Under the pieces are notes generated by a model that searched no databases, was not told the origin of the DNA, and saw nothing but the letters and a program-made list of their open reading frames with translations. This document shows, one piece after another, positions 1 to 5,682 of a DNA stretch of 5,875 bases (positions are counted from its first letter, which is position 1; each line of letters begins with the position of its first letter). Position numbers and translations under genes: made by a program. The stretch is from Rhizobium sp. Q54. Its GTDB lineage: Bacteria; Pseudomonadota; Alphaproteobacteria; Rhizobiales; Beijerinckiaceae. The stretch spans positions 1 to 5,875 of the forward strand of contig CAMDKB010000294.1 of assembly GCA_945901195.1 (NCBI GenBank). The letters are read 5' to 3'.

Positions 1-617
1 CAGGAAAGGAAATAACCGTCCGCCTCATTGCGCAGATTGTCGTTGACGACCTCGACCCAGCGCGACGGCGGCACCGACAGATAACCTTTCGCCATCGGAA
101 CTTTCAGCGCGACATCGTGCAGTGTCTGAAAGCCCAGGTCGCGCAGATAATCGATCTCGTGATCGTTGGTTTCCTGTTCGTAGGGCGAAATCAGAACCAG
201 TTTCTTGATCTCAACGGCCTTGAGGGCATCGACGACGGCCTGCGCAGTTGTGAGGGCAACGGCATCCGATTGCGAACGCACCGCATCGAGCAGGACTTTC
301 TCACCCGCCGGGCCATGTTCCATCGAATTGCCGGTGCAATGGAATACGATGACATCGCATTTGGCGTCCGCCAGCGAACTGGCTGCAACTTCCACTTCCT
401 TCGCCAGCATATCCAGCGGTTTGCTGTGCCGCCCAGTCATCTGCAGCCTTGTGACATGGATGCCGATATCCGCTGGCATATAGGCGCGGAAATGAGGTTC
501 GGTCAGCCGATTGCTTGAGGGAATGATGAGGCCGACACGGGCGCGTGCAAATCCTGTGGACTCCTCGATATCAAGCGCTTCGAGCCCCGGTGCTGCGGGT
601 CTGCTGTGAATGTTCAT
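1..617 (-). CDS. Maleate isomerase / Asp-Glu racemase family enzyme (3' end beyond window)
   Basis: Reading leftwards from an ATG at 617-615, an open frame of 205 codons runs off the window edge; usual family length is about 240-260 residues. GGAGG (minus strand, 629-625) lies 7 bases before the ATG, fixing the start. Visible family marks are GLIIPSSN (residues 29-36), with the conserved substrate-binding Asn36; FHCTGNS (92-98), with Cys94 at the first catalytic cysteine position; and SPY (144-146). The last complete residues are GYFLS, and the next codon begins TG, so the second catalytic cysteine probably follows. Known relatives are maleate cis-trans isomerase (maleate to fumarate, cofactor-free, cytoplasmic), arylmalonate decarboxylase, and aspartate/glutamate or hydantoin racemases. 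Arylmalonate decarboxylase has Gly at the first cysteine site, so Cys94 argues for an isomerase or racemase. Substrate is uncertain; the family call is firm. It diverges from the binding-protein gene at 805. Confidence 0.85.
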   Translation of the reverse strand, partial: MNIHSRPAAPGLEALDIEESTGFARARVGLIIPSSNRLTEPHFRAYMPADIGIHVTRLQMTGRHSKPLDMLAKEVEVAASSLADAKCDVIVFHCTGNSMEHGPAGEKVLLDAVRSQSDAVALTTAQAVVDALKAVEIKKLVLISPYEQETNDHEIDYLRDLGFQTLHDVALKVPMAKGYLSVPPSRWVEVVNDNLRNEADGYFLS

Positions 618-652
618 AGACAATCCTCCGGCTCTATTTTGCCCTCATGTTA

Positions 653-693
653 GCGCAAGGTGGCGCAAAAGCGATAGAGCGCAAAGGGCGCAA
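653..693. repeat. Four-copy GCGCAA direct repeat in divergent promoter region
   Basis: The hexamer GCGCAA occurs at 653-658, 663-668, 679-684 and 688-693, all in the same orientation; on the minus strand each reads TTGCGC. Start-to-start distances are 10, 16 and 9 bases, so the outer pairs are about one helical turn apart. The cluster lies 36-76 bases before the isomerase ATG and over 100 bases before the binding-protein start, a position suited to an operator for one or both genes. The repeats are seen directly; the operator role is inferred, and no regulator gene is present in the window. Confidence 0.5.
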
Positions 694-750
694 AATCACC
701 AAAGGCTGCAAATTCGATATTGACCTCAAATCGGGACAGGCTTGCCAAAG

Positions 751-780
751 TTGAAATCCGCAGTCATCCTTCCACAAAAT
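751..780 (+). promoter_or_regulatory. Candidate sigma70-type promoter for the substrate-binding protein gene
   Basis: TTGAAA (751-756) matches the -35 consensus at five of six bases. An 18-base spacer separates it from CAAAAT (775-780), which matches TATAAT at four of six. Transcription would start near 787, leaving a short leader before the start codon at 805. A second TTGACC at 720-725 has no convincing -10 at the right distance. For the isomerase on the opposite strand no clear promoter was found; TAACAT (minus strand, 652-647) is a weak -10 candidate. Spotted by eye only. Confidence 0.3.
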
Positions 781-804
781 CAATAATTCAATCCGGGGAT
801 GGCC

Positions 805-1833
805 ATGCGCACTTCAAGCCTTTCAGGCGTCGCTGCAATTGTATTGGCATCAGCATTTTGCTCGCTGGCGCAGGCACAATCGCCCGGCGAATTTTACGCG
901 CGTAAAAATGTGCGCATGATGGTCGGCTATGGTCCGGGCACCGGCTTTGACGTCTATGCCCGCGCCGTCGCCCGCCATATGGGCCGTCATATTCCGGGCC
1001 AGCCAAACATGGTTGTCGAAAACATGCCGGGCGCTGGCGGTCTCACCATGGCCAATTATCTTTACAACGTCGCCCCAAAGGACGGCACCGCGATCGGCCT
1101 GGTTGTCAATGTATTCATGGAGCCGCTCTTCAAGAATGATGCAGTGCGCTTCGATGTGAAGAAATACACTTGGCTTGGCAGCGTCAGCCGTTCCACTCCG
1201 CTGTGTTTCACCTGGCATACCAGCGGCATCAATCGCTTTGAAGACGTGTACACGAAGGAAACATTGGTCGGCGGCATTGGCCGCTTTACCGACAGTTATC
1301 TGTTTCCTCAGCTGATCAATGATTTTCTCGGCACCAAATTCAAGCCGGTGAGCGGCTACCCCGACAGTGCAGCGGTCGGAATCGCCATGGAGCGCGGCGA
1401 ATTGCACGGATTTTGCAGCTTTACATTGGCCAGTGTGAAATCCGCGCGGCCTGAATGGCTCGCCAAAAAGCAGATCAACATACTCGTGCAACTGGGCTTG
1501 ACCAAAAATCTGGAAATTCCAGATGTGCCCATGATTCTTGATCTTGTGAAGGATCACACAGCCAAACAGATCATGACCGTGATGGCGAGCAATTGGGAAG
1601 CCGCCCGTCCCGTAGGCGGCCCGCCCGGCATTCCCCAGGACAGACTTGACGCGCTGCGCAAGGCTTTCATGGATACGATGAAGGATCCCGAATTTCTCGC
1701 CGAAACAAACAAGCTGAATATCGAGGTAGATCCTCTGGACCATACTGCCGTCGGGAAGGTGCTCGACCGGCTTTATGATACGCCGCAGCCGGTGATCGAT
1801 CGCATGATATCCATCAGGGCCAAGGATTATTGA
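805..1833 (+). CDS. TctC/Bug-family periplasmic substrate-binding protein
   Basis: Predicted 342-residue exported solute-binding protein of the tripartite tricarboxylate transporter type, which captures small carboxylates in the periplasm for a TctA/TctB-like permease. The N-terminus is a clear signal peptide: Arg2, a hydrophobic stretch at about 8-22, and a likely cut after AQA (22-24). The glycine-rich ligand loop and following Asp are GYGPGTGFDVYAR (41-53), then VVENMPGAGG (70-79), a hallmark of the family, and NVAPKDGTAIG shortly after. Length fits the family (about 320-340). An in-frame ATG at 799 would add two residues; I prefer 805 because GGGG (795-798) is then 6 bases upstream, whereas it abuts 799. 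No TctA or TctB gene is in the window, which is common for orphan Bug proteins. The ligand cannot be deduced; aromatic or pyridine carboxylates are a guess from neighbours. It converges on the hydroxylase gene. Confidence 0.85.
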   Translation: MRTSSLSGVAAIVLASAFCSLAQAQSPGEFYARKNVRMMVGYGPGTGFDVYARAVARHMGRHIPGQPNMVVENMPGAGGLTMANYLYNVAPKDGTAIGLVVNVFMEPLFKNDAVRFDVKKYTWLGSVSRSTPLCFTWHTSGINRFEDVYTKETLVGGIGRFTDSYLFPQLINDFLGTKFKPVSGYPDSAAVGIAMERGELHGFCSFTLASVKSARPEWLAKKQINILVQLGLTKNLEIPDVPMILDLVKDHTAKQIMTVMASNWEAARPVGGPPGIPQDRLDALRKAFMDTMKDPEFLAETNKLNIEVDPLDHTAVGKVLDRLYDTPQPVIDRMISIRAKDY

Positions 1834-1856
1834 ATTTTAAAATATGCAATTATCAT

Positions 1857-1880
1857 CCCGGACCGCTAAAGCGATCCGGG
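1857..1880. terminator. Hairpin between convergent genes, probable bidirectional terminator
   Basis: CCCGGACCGC and GCGATCCGGG flank a TAAA loop, giving a 10-step stem with one C-A mismatch. It sits in the 56-base gap between the stop codons of the two converging genes (1833 and 1890). There is no clean T-run directly after it on either strand. In the hydroxylase direction an AT-rich stretch with TATTTT follows about 14 bases later, and in the binding-protein direction the downstream bases are AAAGCATAAT. The structure is evident; efficient intrinsic termination is inferred from position. Confidence 0.5.
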
Positions 1881-1889
1881 AAAGCATAA

Positions 1890-4223
1890 TCAGACCTTGC
1901 CTGCTCTGGCGTCTTCAATTGCCCGCCAGACCTTGTCTGGCGTTGCTGGCATTGAAATATTCTTAATTCCCAGTGGGGCGAGTGCATCGTTGATCGCATT
2001 CATCACGGCGGGCAATGCGCCAACAGTGCCGCATTCACCAGCCCCTTTCACACCCAATGGATTGGTCTTGGTCGGCACCGGATTGCGATCAATATCGAAA
2101 AAAGAGAAATTGTCCGCACGCGGCATCGCGTAGTCCATGAAGGAGCCCGAGAGCATCTGCCCGCTGCCCTCTTCGTAGACAATGGTTTCCATCAAGGCCT
2201 GCCCCGCCGCCTGGGCGATGCCGCCATGCACCTGTCCTTCGACAAGCAACGGGTTCAACTCCACGCCGACATCGTGCACCGCAGTATAGCGGTCAATTTT
2301 CACGACACCGGTTTCCGGGTCTACCTCCACTTCGCAGATATGGCAGGAATTGGGAATGTTTCCGCTATCGGGCGACCATGTCGCCGTCTCGTAAAGTCCG
2401 ATTTCAATGTCCTTCGGCAGTTTTGACGGCTCGAAAGCCGCCTGCGCAACATCTGCAAACTTTACACTGTGATCGGTGCCGGCAACGCTAAAAATGCCGT
2501 CATCGAACTTCACATCATCAACGCCAGCTTCCAGCATATGTGCGGCAATGCGCTTGGCTTTCGCGATGATCTTTTCGGTCGCCTTGAAGACCGCTGTGCC
2601 ACCGATTGTCGCTGTGCGCGCGGCGCCCGTGCCGGTGCCCCACGACAATTTATCCGTATCGCCTTCGATCACGCGGATCTTCTCCGCGTCCATGCCAAGG
2701 GTCTGCGAAACGATCTGCGTGTATATGGTTTCGTGGCTTTGTCCGCCTGCCGTGGAACCCACAAGAATGGTGACAGTCCCGCCCGGATCGAAACGCAATT
2801 CAGCAGCTTCCGGCGAAGGCCCGGCCGATGGATCGATGCTGCAAGACAAACCGACACCGCGCAAAAGCCCCTTCGCCGCCGATTCTTTTCGGCGTTTGGC
2901 CGCACCGGCGTAATCGGCTGTATTGATGCACTTCTCCAGCAATGCAGGAAAGTCACCGCAATCATAGGTCGCACCATTGGCCGTCTTGTAGGGCATGGCG
3001 GAAGGCGGGATGAGATTGCGGCGACGCAATTCTGCGGGATCCATGCCGATTTTCTGCGCCGCCATATCCACAAGGCGCTCGATGACATAGGCGCTGGGGG
3101 CGCCACCGGGCGCGCGATAATTTGAGACCGGTAAGGTGTTGGTCAGCATTGCCGCAGCTTCCGAGAATATGGCGAGCATCTGATACGGTCCCCCGACATC
3201 ATTGATAATGTTGAGCGTCGACAGGAACCCAAGCATGGAAATATAGGCGCCGACATTGTTGCGTGAGGAGAAGCGAACGCCCAGAAACTTGCCATCCTTG
3301 TCCAGGGCGAGCTCTGCGTCGATCACCATGTCCCGGCCCTGGTCATCGGCAACCAGCGCTTCGCTGCGCTCGCAATTCCATTTGACGGGACGACCCACGC
3401 GCTTGGATGCCCAGGCGACTACGGGAACTTCCGTATAGAGCCCTCCCTTCATGCCATAGGAACCGCCAACATCCCCGGCGATGATCCGCATCTGGTTTTC
3501 ACCGATGTTGAAAACGAATTTCGTCATCATCGAACGCCAGACATAGGGCCGCTGATGGCAGGCATAGATGGTGTAATGTTCGCGGCCCGCATCGTAATCA
3601 GCGACGACAGCGCGCGGCTCCATCGTGTTGGCGGCCACACGATTGACGATGAATCGGTCTTTCACGACATGCGCCGCGCTGGCAAAAGCCTTGTCTGCGG
3701 CCTCGCGACTGCCCTTCATCGCATAGACGGGCTCGTTATTGGGGCATTCGTCCCACACTGCCGGCGCGCCCGCGACATTGGCCGTGGCCGTATCAAAATG
3801 CGCGGGCAAAATCTTGTATTCGACCTCAATCCGTTCGGCGGCATCCTTGGCCTCGGCAATGGATTCGGCGATCACGATCGCCACGGTCTGCCCAATATGG
3901 CGCACCCGGTCACGGGTGATTCCTGGCCGGGGCGGCCGGAACATGGGCGAGCCATCGCGCTTTTTGGCGGGCGAGAGGCCCTTCACATCGCCAAGCCCGT
4001 CCGCCGCATAGTCCTCCCCGGTGAGAATCGCGTGGACGCCGGGCATCTGGTTGGCGGCCGAGACGTCCAAGCTGACGATCTCAGCATGGGCATGGGGCGA
4101 ACGCAGAAACACCGCATGGGCCTGCCGGTCGAGCATGATGTCGTCGGTGAACCGCCCCTGCCCTTTCATCAAACGCGGCGCCTCCACCTGGCGCACAGGC
4201 TGGCCGATCGAGTATCTGGTCAT
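1890..4223 (-). CDS. Xanthine dehydrogenase/CoxL-family molybdenum hydroxylase large subunit
   Basis: Predicted 777-residue molybdopterin-binding catalytic subunit. Such enzymes hydroxylate aromatic heterocycles, aldehydes or CO using water, usually as a complex with an FAD subunit and a 2Fe-2S subunit. The N-terminal a/b hammerhead domain spans about 10-140 (RLMKGQGRFTDDI; GVHAILTGED; HIGQTVAIVIAE). Molybdopterin-domain marks follow: NTMEPRAV (199-206), DVGGSYGMKG (251-260), TAGGQSHETIYTQI (491-504), and GVKGAGECGTVGALPAV (724-740) with the expected catalytic Glu730. The ending SMPATPDKVWRAI is family-typical. The start at 4223 is chosen because AGGA (minus strand, 4233-4230) lies 6 bases upstream and RYSIGQPV matches the usual N-terminus; an in-frame ATG at 4289 would add 22 unrelated residues. 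The active-site loop is VSNYRAPGG (366-374): it lacks the AYXCSFR cysteine of true CO dehydrogenase and differs from AYRGAGR at its last Arg. Small and medium subunits are absent nearby. Substrate unknown. Confidence 0.9.
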   Translation of the reverse strand: MTRYSIGQPVRQVEAPRLMKGQGRFTDDIMLDRQAHAVFLRSPHAHAEIVSLDVSAANQMPGVHAILTGEDYAADGLGDVKGLSPAKKRDGSPMFRPPRPGITRDRVRHIGQTVAIVIAESIAEAKDAAERIEVEYKILPAHFDTATANVAGAPAVWDECPNNEPVYAMKGSREAADKAFASAAHVVKDRFIVNRVAANTMEPRAVVADYDAGREHYTIYACHQRPYVWRSMMTKFVFNIGENQMRIIAGDVGGSYGMKGGLYTEVPVVAWASKRVGRPVKWNCERSEALVADDQGRDMVIDAELALDKDGKFLGVRFSSRNNVGAYISMLGFLSTLNIINDVGGPYQMLAIFSEAAAMLTNTLPVSNYRAPGGAPSAYVIERLVDMAAQKIGMDPAELRRRNLIPPSAMPYKTANGATYDCGDFPALLEKCINTADYAGAAKRRKESAAKGLLRGVGLSCSIDPSAGPSPEAAELRFDPGGTVTILVGSTAGGQSHETIYTQIVSQTLGMDAEKIRVIEGDTDKLSWGTGTGAARTATIGGTAVFKATEKIIAKAKRIAAHMLEAGVDDVKFDDGIFSVAGTDHSVKFADVAQAAFEPSKLPKDIEIGLYETATWSPDSGNIPNSCHICEVEVDPETGVVKIDRYTAVHDVGVELNPLLVEGQVHGGIAQAAGQALMETIVYEEGSGQMLSGSFMDYAMPRADNFSFFDIDRNPVPTKTNPLGVKGAGECGTVGALPAVMNAINDALAPLGIKNISMPATPDKVWRAIEDARAGKV

Positions 4224-4431
4224 GACGTTTCCTGCAGTTTTTGATTGCGCGCGCGATGGTGATCTTCCTTGCCACGTCAGCATAATCACAAGACATGCGC
4301 AATACGCCCGGGTATCAGCCCACCCATAAAGAGCCCCGCCTCAGCGCCGCGATGATCGCGTTGGGGCGCGAGGCGCCTGCCTTTGCCCGCAAAATGACCA
4401 CACCTGCGCCAGCCTGCTTCCGGACCCATGA

Positions 4432-4460
4432 TTGACCTGCCGCCTGCGACATCATCTACT
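4432..4460 (+). promoter_or_regulatory. Candidate sigma70-type promoter for the decarboxylase-like gene
   Basis: TTGACC (4432-4437) matches the -35 consensus at five of six bases. An ideal 17-base spacer leads to TCTACT (4455-4460), which matches TATAAT at four of six. The start of transcription would fall near 4467, giving a leader of roughly 78 bases before the ATG at 4545. The leader shows no obvious regulatory fold. If this promoter is real, the longer reading frame beginning at 4428 cannot be translated from its transcript, which supports the start at 4545. Confidence 0.4.
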
Positions 4461-4534
4461 GGCGTCGAAGTGATGAGCCCTGCCTCTTCGCTTTGGCAAG
4501 CGCGAACGCGCGTCCTTTGTATCTGCCGGAACCC

Positions 4535-4539
4535 GGAGG
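4535..4539 (+). promoter_or_regulatory. GGAGG ribosome binding site fixing the start at 4545
   Basis: A perfect GGAGG lies 5 bases before ATG 4545. The frame is open back to 4428, but that 39-residue extension has no comparable site and does not look like the family N-terminus, which normally begins just before the ACGxYDR motif. Confidence 0.75.
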
Positions 4540-4544
4540 AAAGC

Positions 4545-5540
4545 ATGAAGAAACTCGCCCTCACCATGGCCTGCGGCCCCTACGATCGCATGGAAGCGCT
4601 GGCGCAGGGGATTGTGCAGCCCGAAGGCATCGATCTGCGCTATCTGGCCATCCAGTCGCCGCCGGAGATTTTTGCGCGGATGATCAAGTCGCAGTCTTTC
4701 GATGTCGCGGAAATGTCGATGGCTCATTACATGATCATGCGAACGCGCGCGCGCGAACATTTTCCGTTTGTAGCCATTCCCGTTTTCCCTTCGCGCGTGT
4801 TCCGGCACGGCTTTCTCTTCATCAACAAGAACGCAGGAATAAAGGGGCCGAGCGATTTCGAAGGCAAGCGCGTGGGTGTGCAGGAATACAGGCAGACAGC
4901 TGGCGTCTGGCTGCGTGGCATCCTGCAGCACGAATACGGCGTCAATCTCGACACGATCAAGTGGGTGGAGGGCGGCGTCAACGAACCGCGCGCGCCCGAT
5001 GACGAAATGGATCTGCGGCCAGTACGCCCCGTCTCCATCGAAATGATCCCGCCGGACCGCACCTTGAACGACATGCTTGAAGCGGGCGAGATCGACGCTT
5101 ATTTCGGCGCCCGCCGCCCTGGCGCCCTCGATCGCGGCAAGAACGTCGCCCGGCTTTTTCCCGACTATCGCGCCCGGGAGAAGGAATATTTTCAGCGCAC
5201 CGGGTTCCACCCGATCATGCACACCATCGTCATCCGTGAGGACCTTTATCGCGAGCATCCCTGGATTCCCGAAAGCCTCTACAAGGCATGCGAAGAATCC
5301 AAGAAATGGGCCGTCCAGCAGATGCGCTTCTCCGGCGCCCAACGCCTGATGCTGCCCTGGATGCATGAAGAAATCGCCGAAATGGATGCGCTGATGGGCA
5401 AAAATCCATGGCCCTACGGCGTCAACGCCAACCGAAAGATCCTCGAAGCGTTCATGACCTATCTGGTAGAGCAGCATTTCATAGAAAAAGCCCCACCCGC
5501 CGACGAAATGTTCACGCCCATCATCGGCTGGAGCGAATAG
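4545..5540 (+). CDS. 4,5-dihydroxyphthalate decarboxylase-like protein
   Basis: A 331-residue protein matching the length and pattern of the 4,5-dihydroxyphthalate decarboxylase (Pht5-like) family, which shares the type 2 periplasmic-binding-protein fold. Known members decarboxylate 4,5-dihydroxyphthalate to protocatechuate in phthalate breakdown; many relatives are labelled only as ABC substrate-binding proteins. Visible family marks are LTMACGPYDRMEAL (6-19), IVQPEGIDLRYL (23-34), EIFARMIKSQSFDVAEMSMA (41-60), a FRHGFLFINKNAGI segment (86-99), DFEGKRVGVQEYRQTAGVW (104-122), MHTIVIRED (225-233), LPWMHEE (270-276) and NPWPYGVNANRK (287-298). The N-terminus MKKLALTMACGPYDR has no hydrophobic core long enough for a signal peptide, so a cytoplasmic enzyme is more likely than a transport protein. 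Base content resembles its neighbours. No clear terminator follows; the tRNA fragment begins 37 bases after the stop. Family assignment is good, exact substrate is not known, and no other phthalate pathway gene is visible here. Confidence 0.8.
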   Translation: MKKLALTMACGPYDRMEALAQGIVQPEGIDLRYLAIQSPPEIFARMIKSQSFDVAEMSMAHYMIMRTRAREHFPFVAIPVFPSRVFRHGFLFINKNAGIKGPSDFEGKRVGVQEYRQTAGVWLRGILQHEYGVNLDTIKWVEGGVNEPRAPDDEMDLRPVRPVSIEMIPPDRTLNDMLEAGEIDAYFGARRPGALDRGKNVARLFPDYRAREKEYFQRTGFHPIMHTIVIREDLYREHPWIPESLYKACEESKKWAVQQMRFSGAQRLMLPWMHEEIAEMDALMGKNPWPYGVNANRKILEAFMTYLVEQHFIEKAPPADEMFTPIIGWSE

Positions 5541-5577
5541 TCGGCAGCAGTGAAATTGGCAGGAGGAGGAGGGAAAT

Positions 5578-5624
5578 TGGAGCGGGTGAAGGGAATCGAA
5601 CCCTCGTATTCAGCTTGGAAGGCT
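5578..5624 (-). pseudogene. 3' fragment of tRNA-Gly(UCC), probable integrase attachment site
   Basis: Read on the minus strand, the 47 bases contain the anticodon loop CTTCCAA (anticodon UCC, at 5619-5617), the 3' anticodon strand GCTGA, a T arm GAGGG-TTCGATT-CCCTT, the 3' acceptor strand CACCCGC, discriminator U and encoded CCA (5580-5578). Upstream of the anticodon loop the match stops: there is no D arm and no GCGGGTG acceptor 5' strand in the following bases (5625 onward). A functional tRNA cannot form. A fragment running from the anticodon region to CCA is what a tyrosine recombinase inserting into a tRNA gene leaves at the far end of its element. The boundary at 5624 relies on my recollection of alphaproteobacterial tRNA-Gly(UCC) sequence. 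Confidence 0.8.
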
Positions 5625-5629
5625 CGTTA

Positions 5630-5681
5630 TCCACATATATGCCTTTCCACGATTGTGGACTTGCTTGGCCCCGAGTGGACT
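5630..5681. repeat. TCCAC/GTGGA repeat cluster beside the tRNA fragment
   Basis: TCCAC occurs at 5630-5634 and 5646-5650, and its complement GTGGA at 5655-5659 and 5675-5679. The two latter copies extend to GTGGACT and are exactly 20 bases apart. The middle pair forms a small hairpin, TCCAC-GATT-GTGGA (5646-5659). The cluster starts 6 bases beyond the tRNA fragment on its presumed element side, where arm-type integrase sites are often found. Function is inferred. Confidence 0.4.
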
Positions 5682-5682
5682 A

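Larger units (their letters stand above)
4224..4544. promoter_or_regulatory. Non-coding divergent promoter region (321 bases)
   Basis: This gap separates the divergent start codons of the hydroxylase and decarboxylase-like genes. I see no convincing gene in it: the in-frame extensions of both neighbours into it (to 4289 and to 4428) resemble no family members, and a 46-codon minus-strand reading (4455-4315) has no ribosome binding site. It holds the hydroxylase Shine-Dalgarno (AGGA, minus strand 4233-4230), the promoter candidate at 4432-4460 and the GGAGG at 4535-4539. One GCGCAA (4297-4302) repeats the hexamer clustered at 653-693, also placed upstream of a minus-strand gene. No terminator or riboswitch-like structure was recognised. 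Confidence 0.6.

Noticed and set aside
117..518. 133-codon plus-strand frame opposite the isomerase gene
   Set aside because: The minus-strand frame carries the family motifs; this one is its shadow.
850..1743. 297-codon frame antisense to the substrate-binding protein gene
   Set aside because: It lies wholly opposite a clear gene, has no family motifs and is the usual codon shadow in GC-rich DNA.
1890..4223. Naming the hydroxylase a true carbon monoxide dehydrogenase (coxL)
   Set aside because: The diagnostic AYXCSFR cysteine loop is absent, and the coxS and coxM genes are not present.
4224..4289. Longer start (ATG at 4289) for the hydroxylase large subunit
   Set aside because: The 22 added residues match no family N-terminus, while the ATG at 4223 has AGGA 6 bases upstream and gives the normal length.
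4315..4455. 46-codon minus-strand reading frame in the divergent gap
   Set aside because: It starts with ATGATG but has no ribosome binding site, is not recognisable, and such short frames are common in GC-rich DNA.
4428..4544. 39-residue N-terminal extension of the decarboxylase-like protein
   Set aside because: It lies across the best promoter candidate, has no good ribosome binding site and is unlike the family; GGAGG sits directly before ATG 4545.
4452..5477. 341-codon frame antisense to the decarboxylase-like gene
   Set aside because: Its composition is typical of antisense readings (rich in His, Arg and Asp), with no motifs; the plus-strand gene explains the region.
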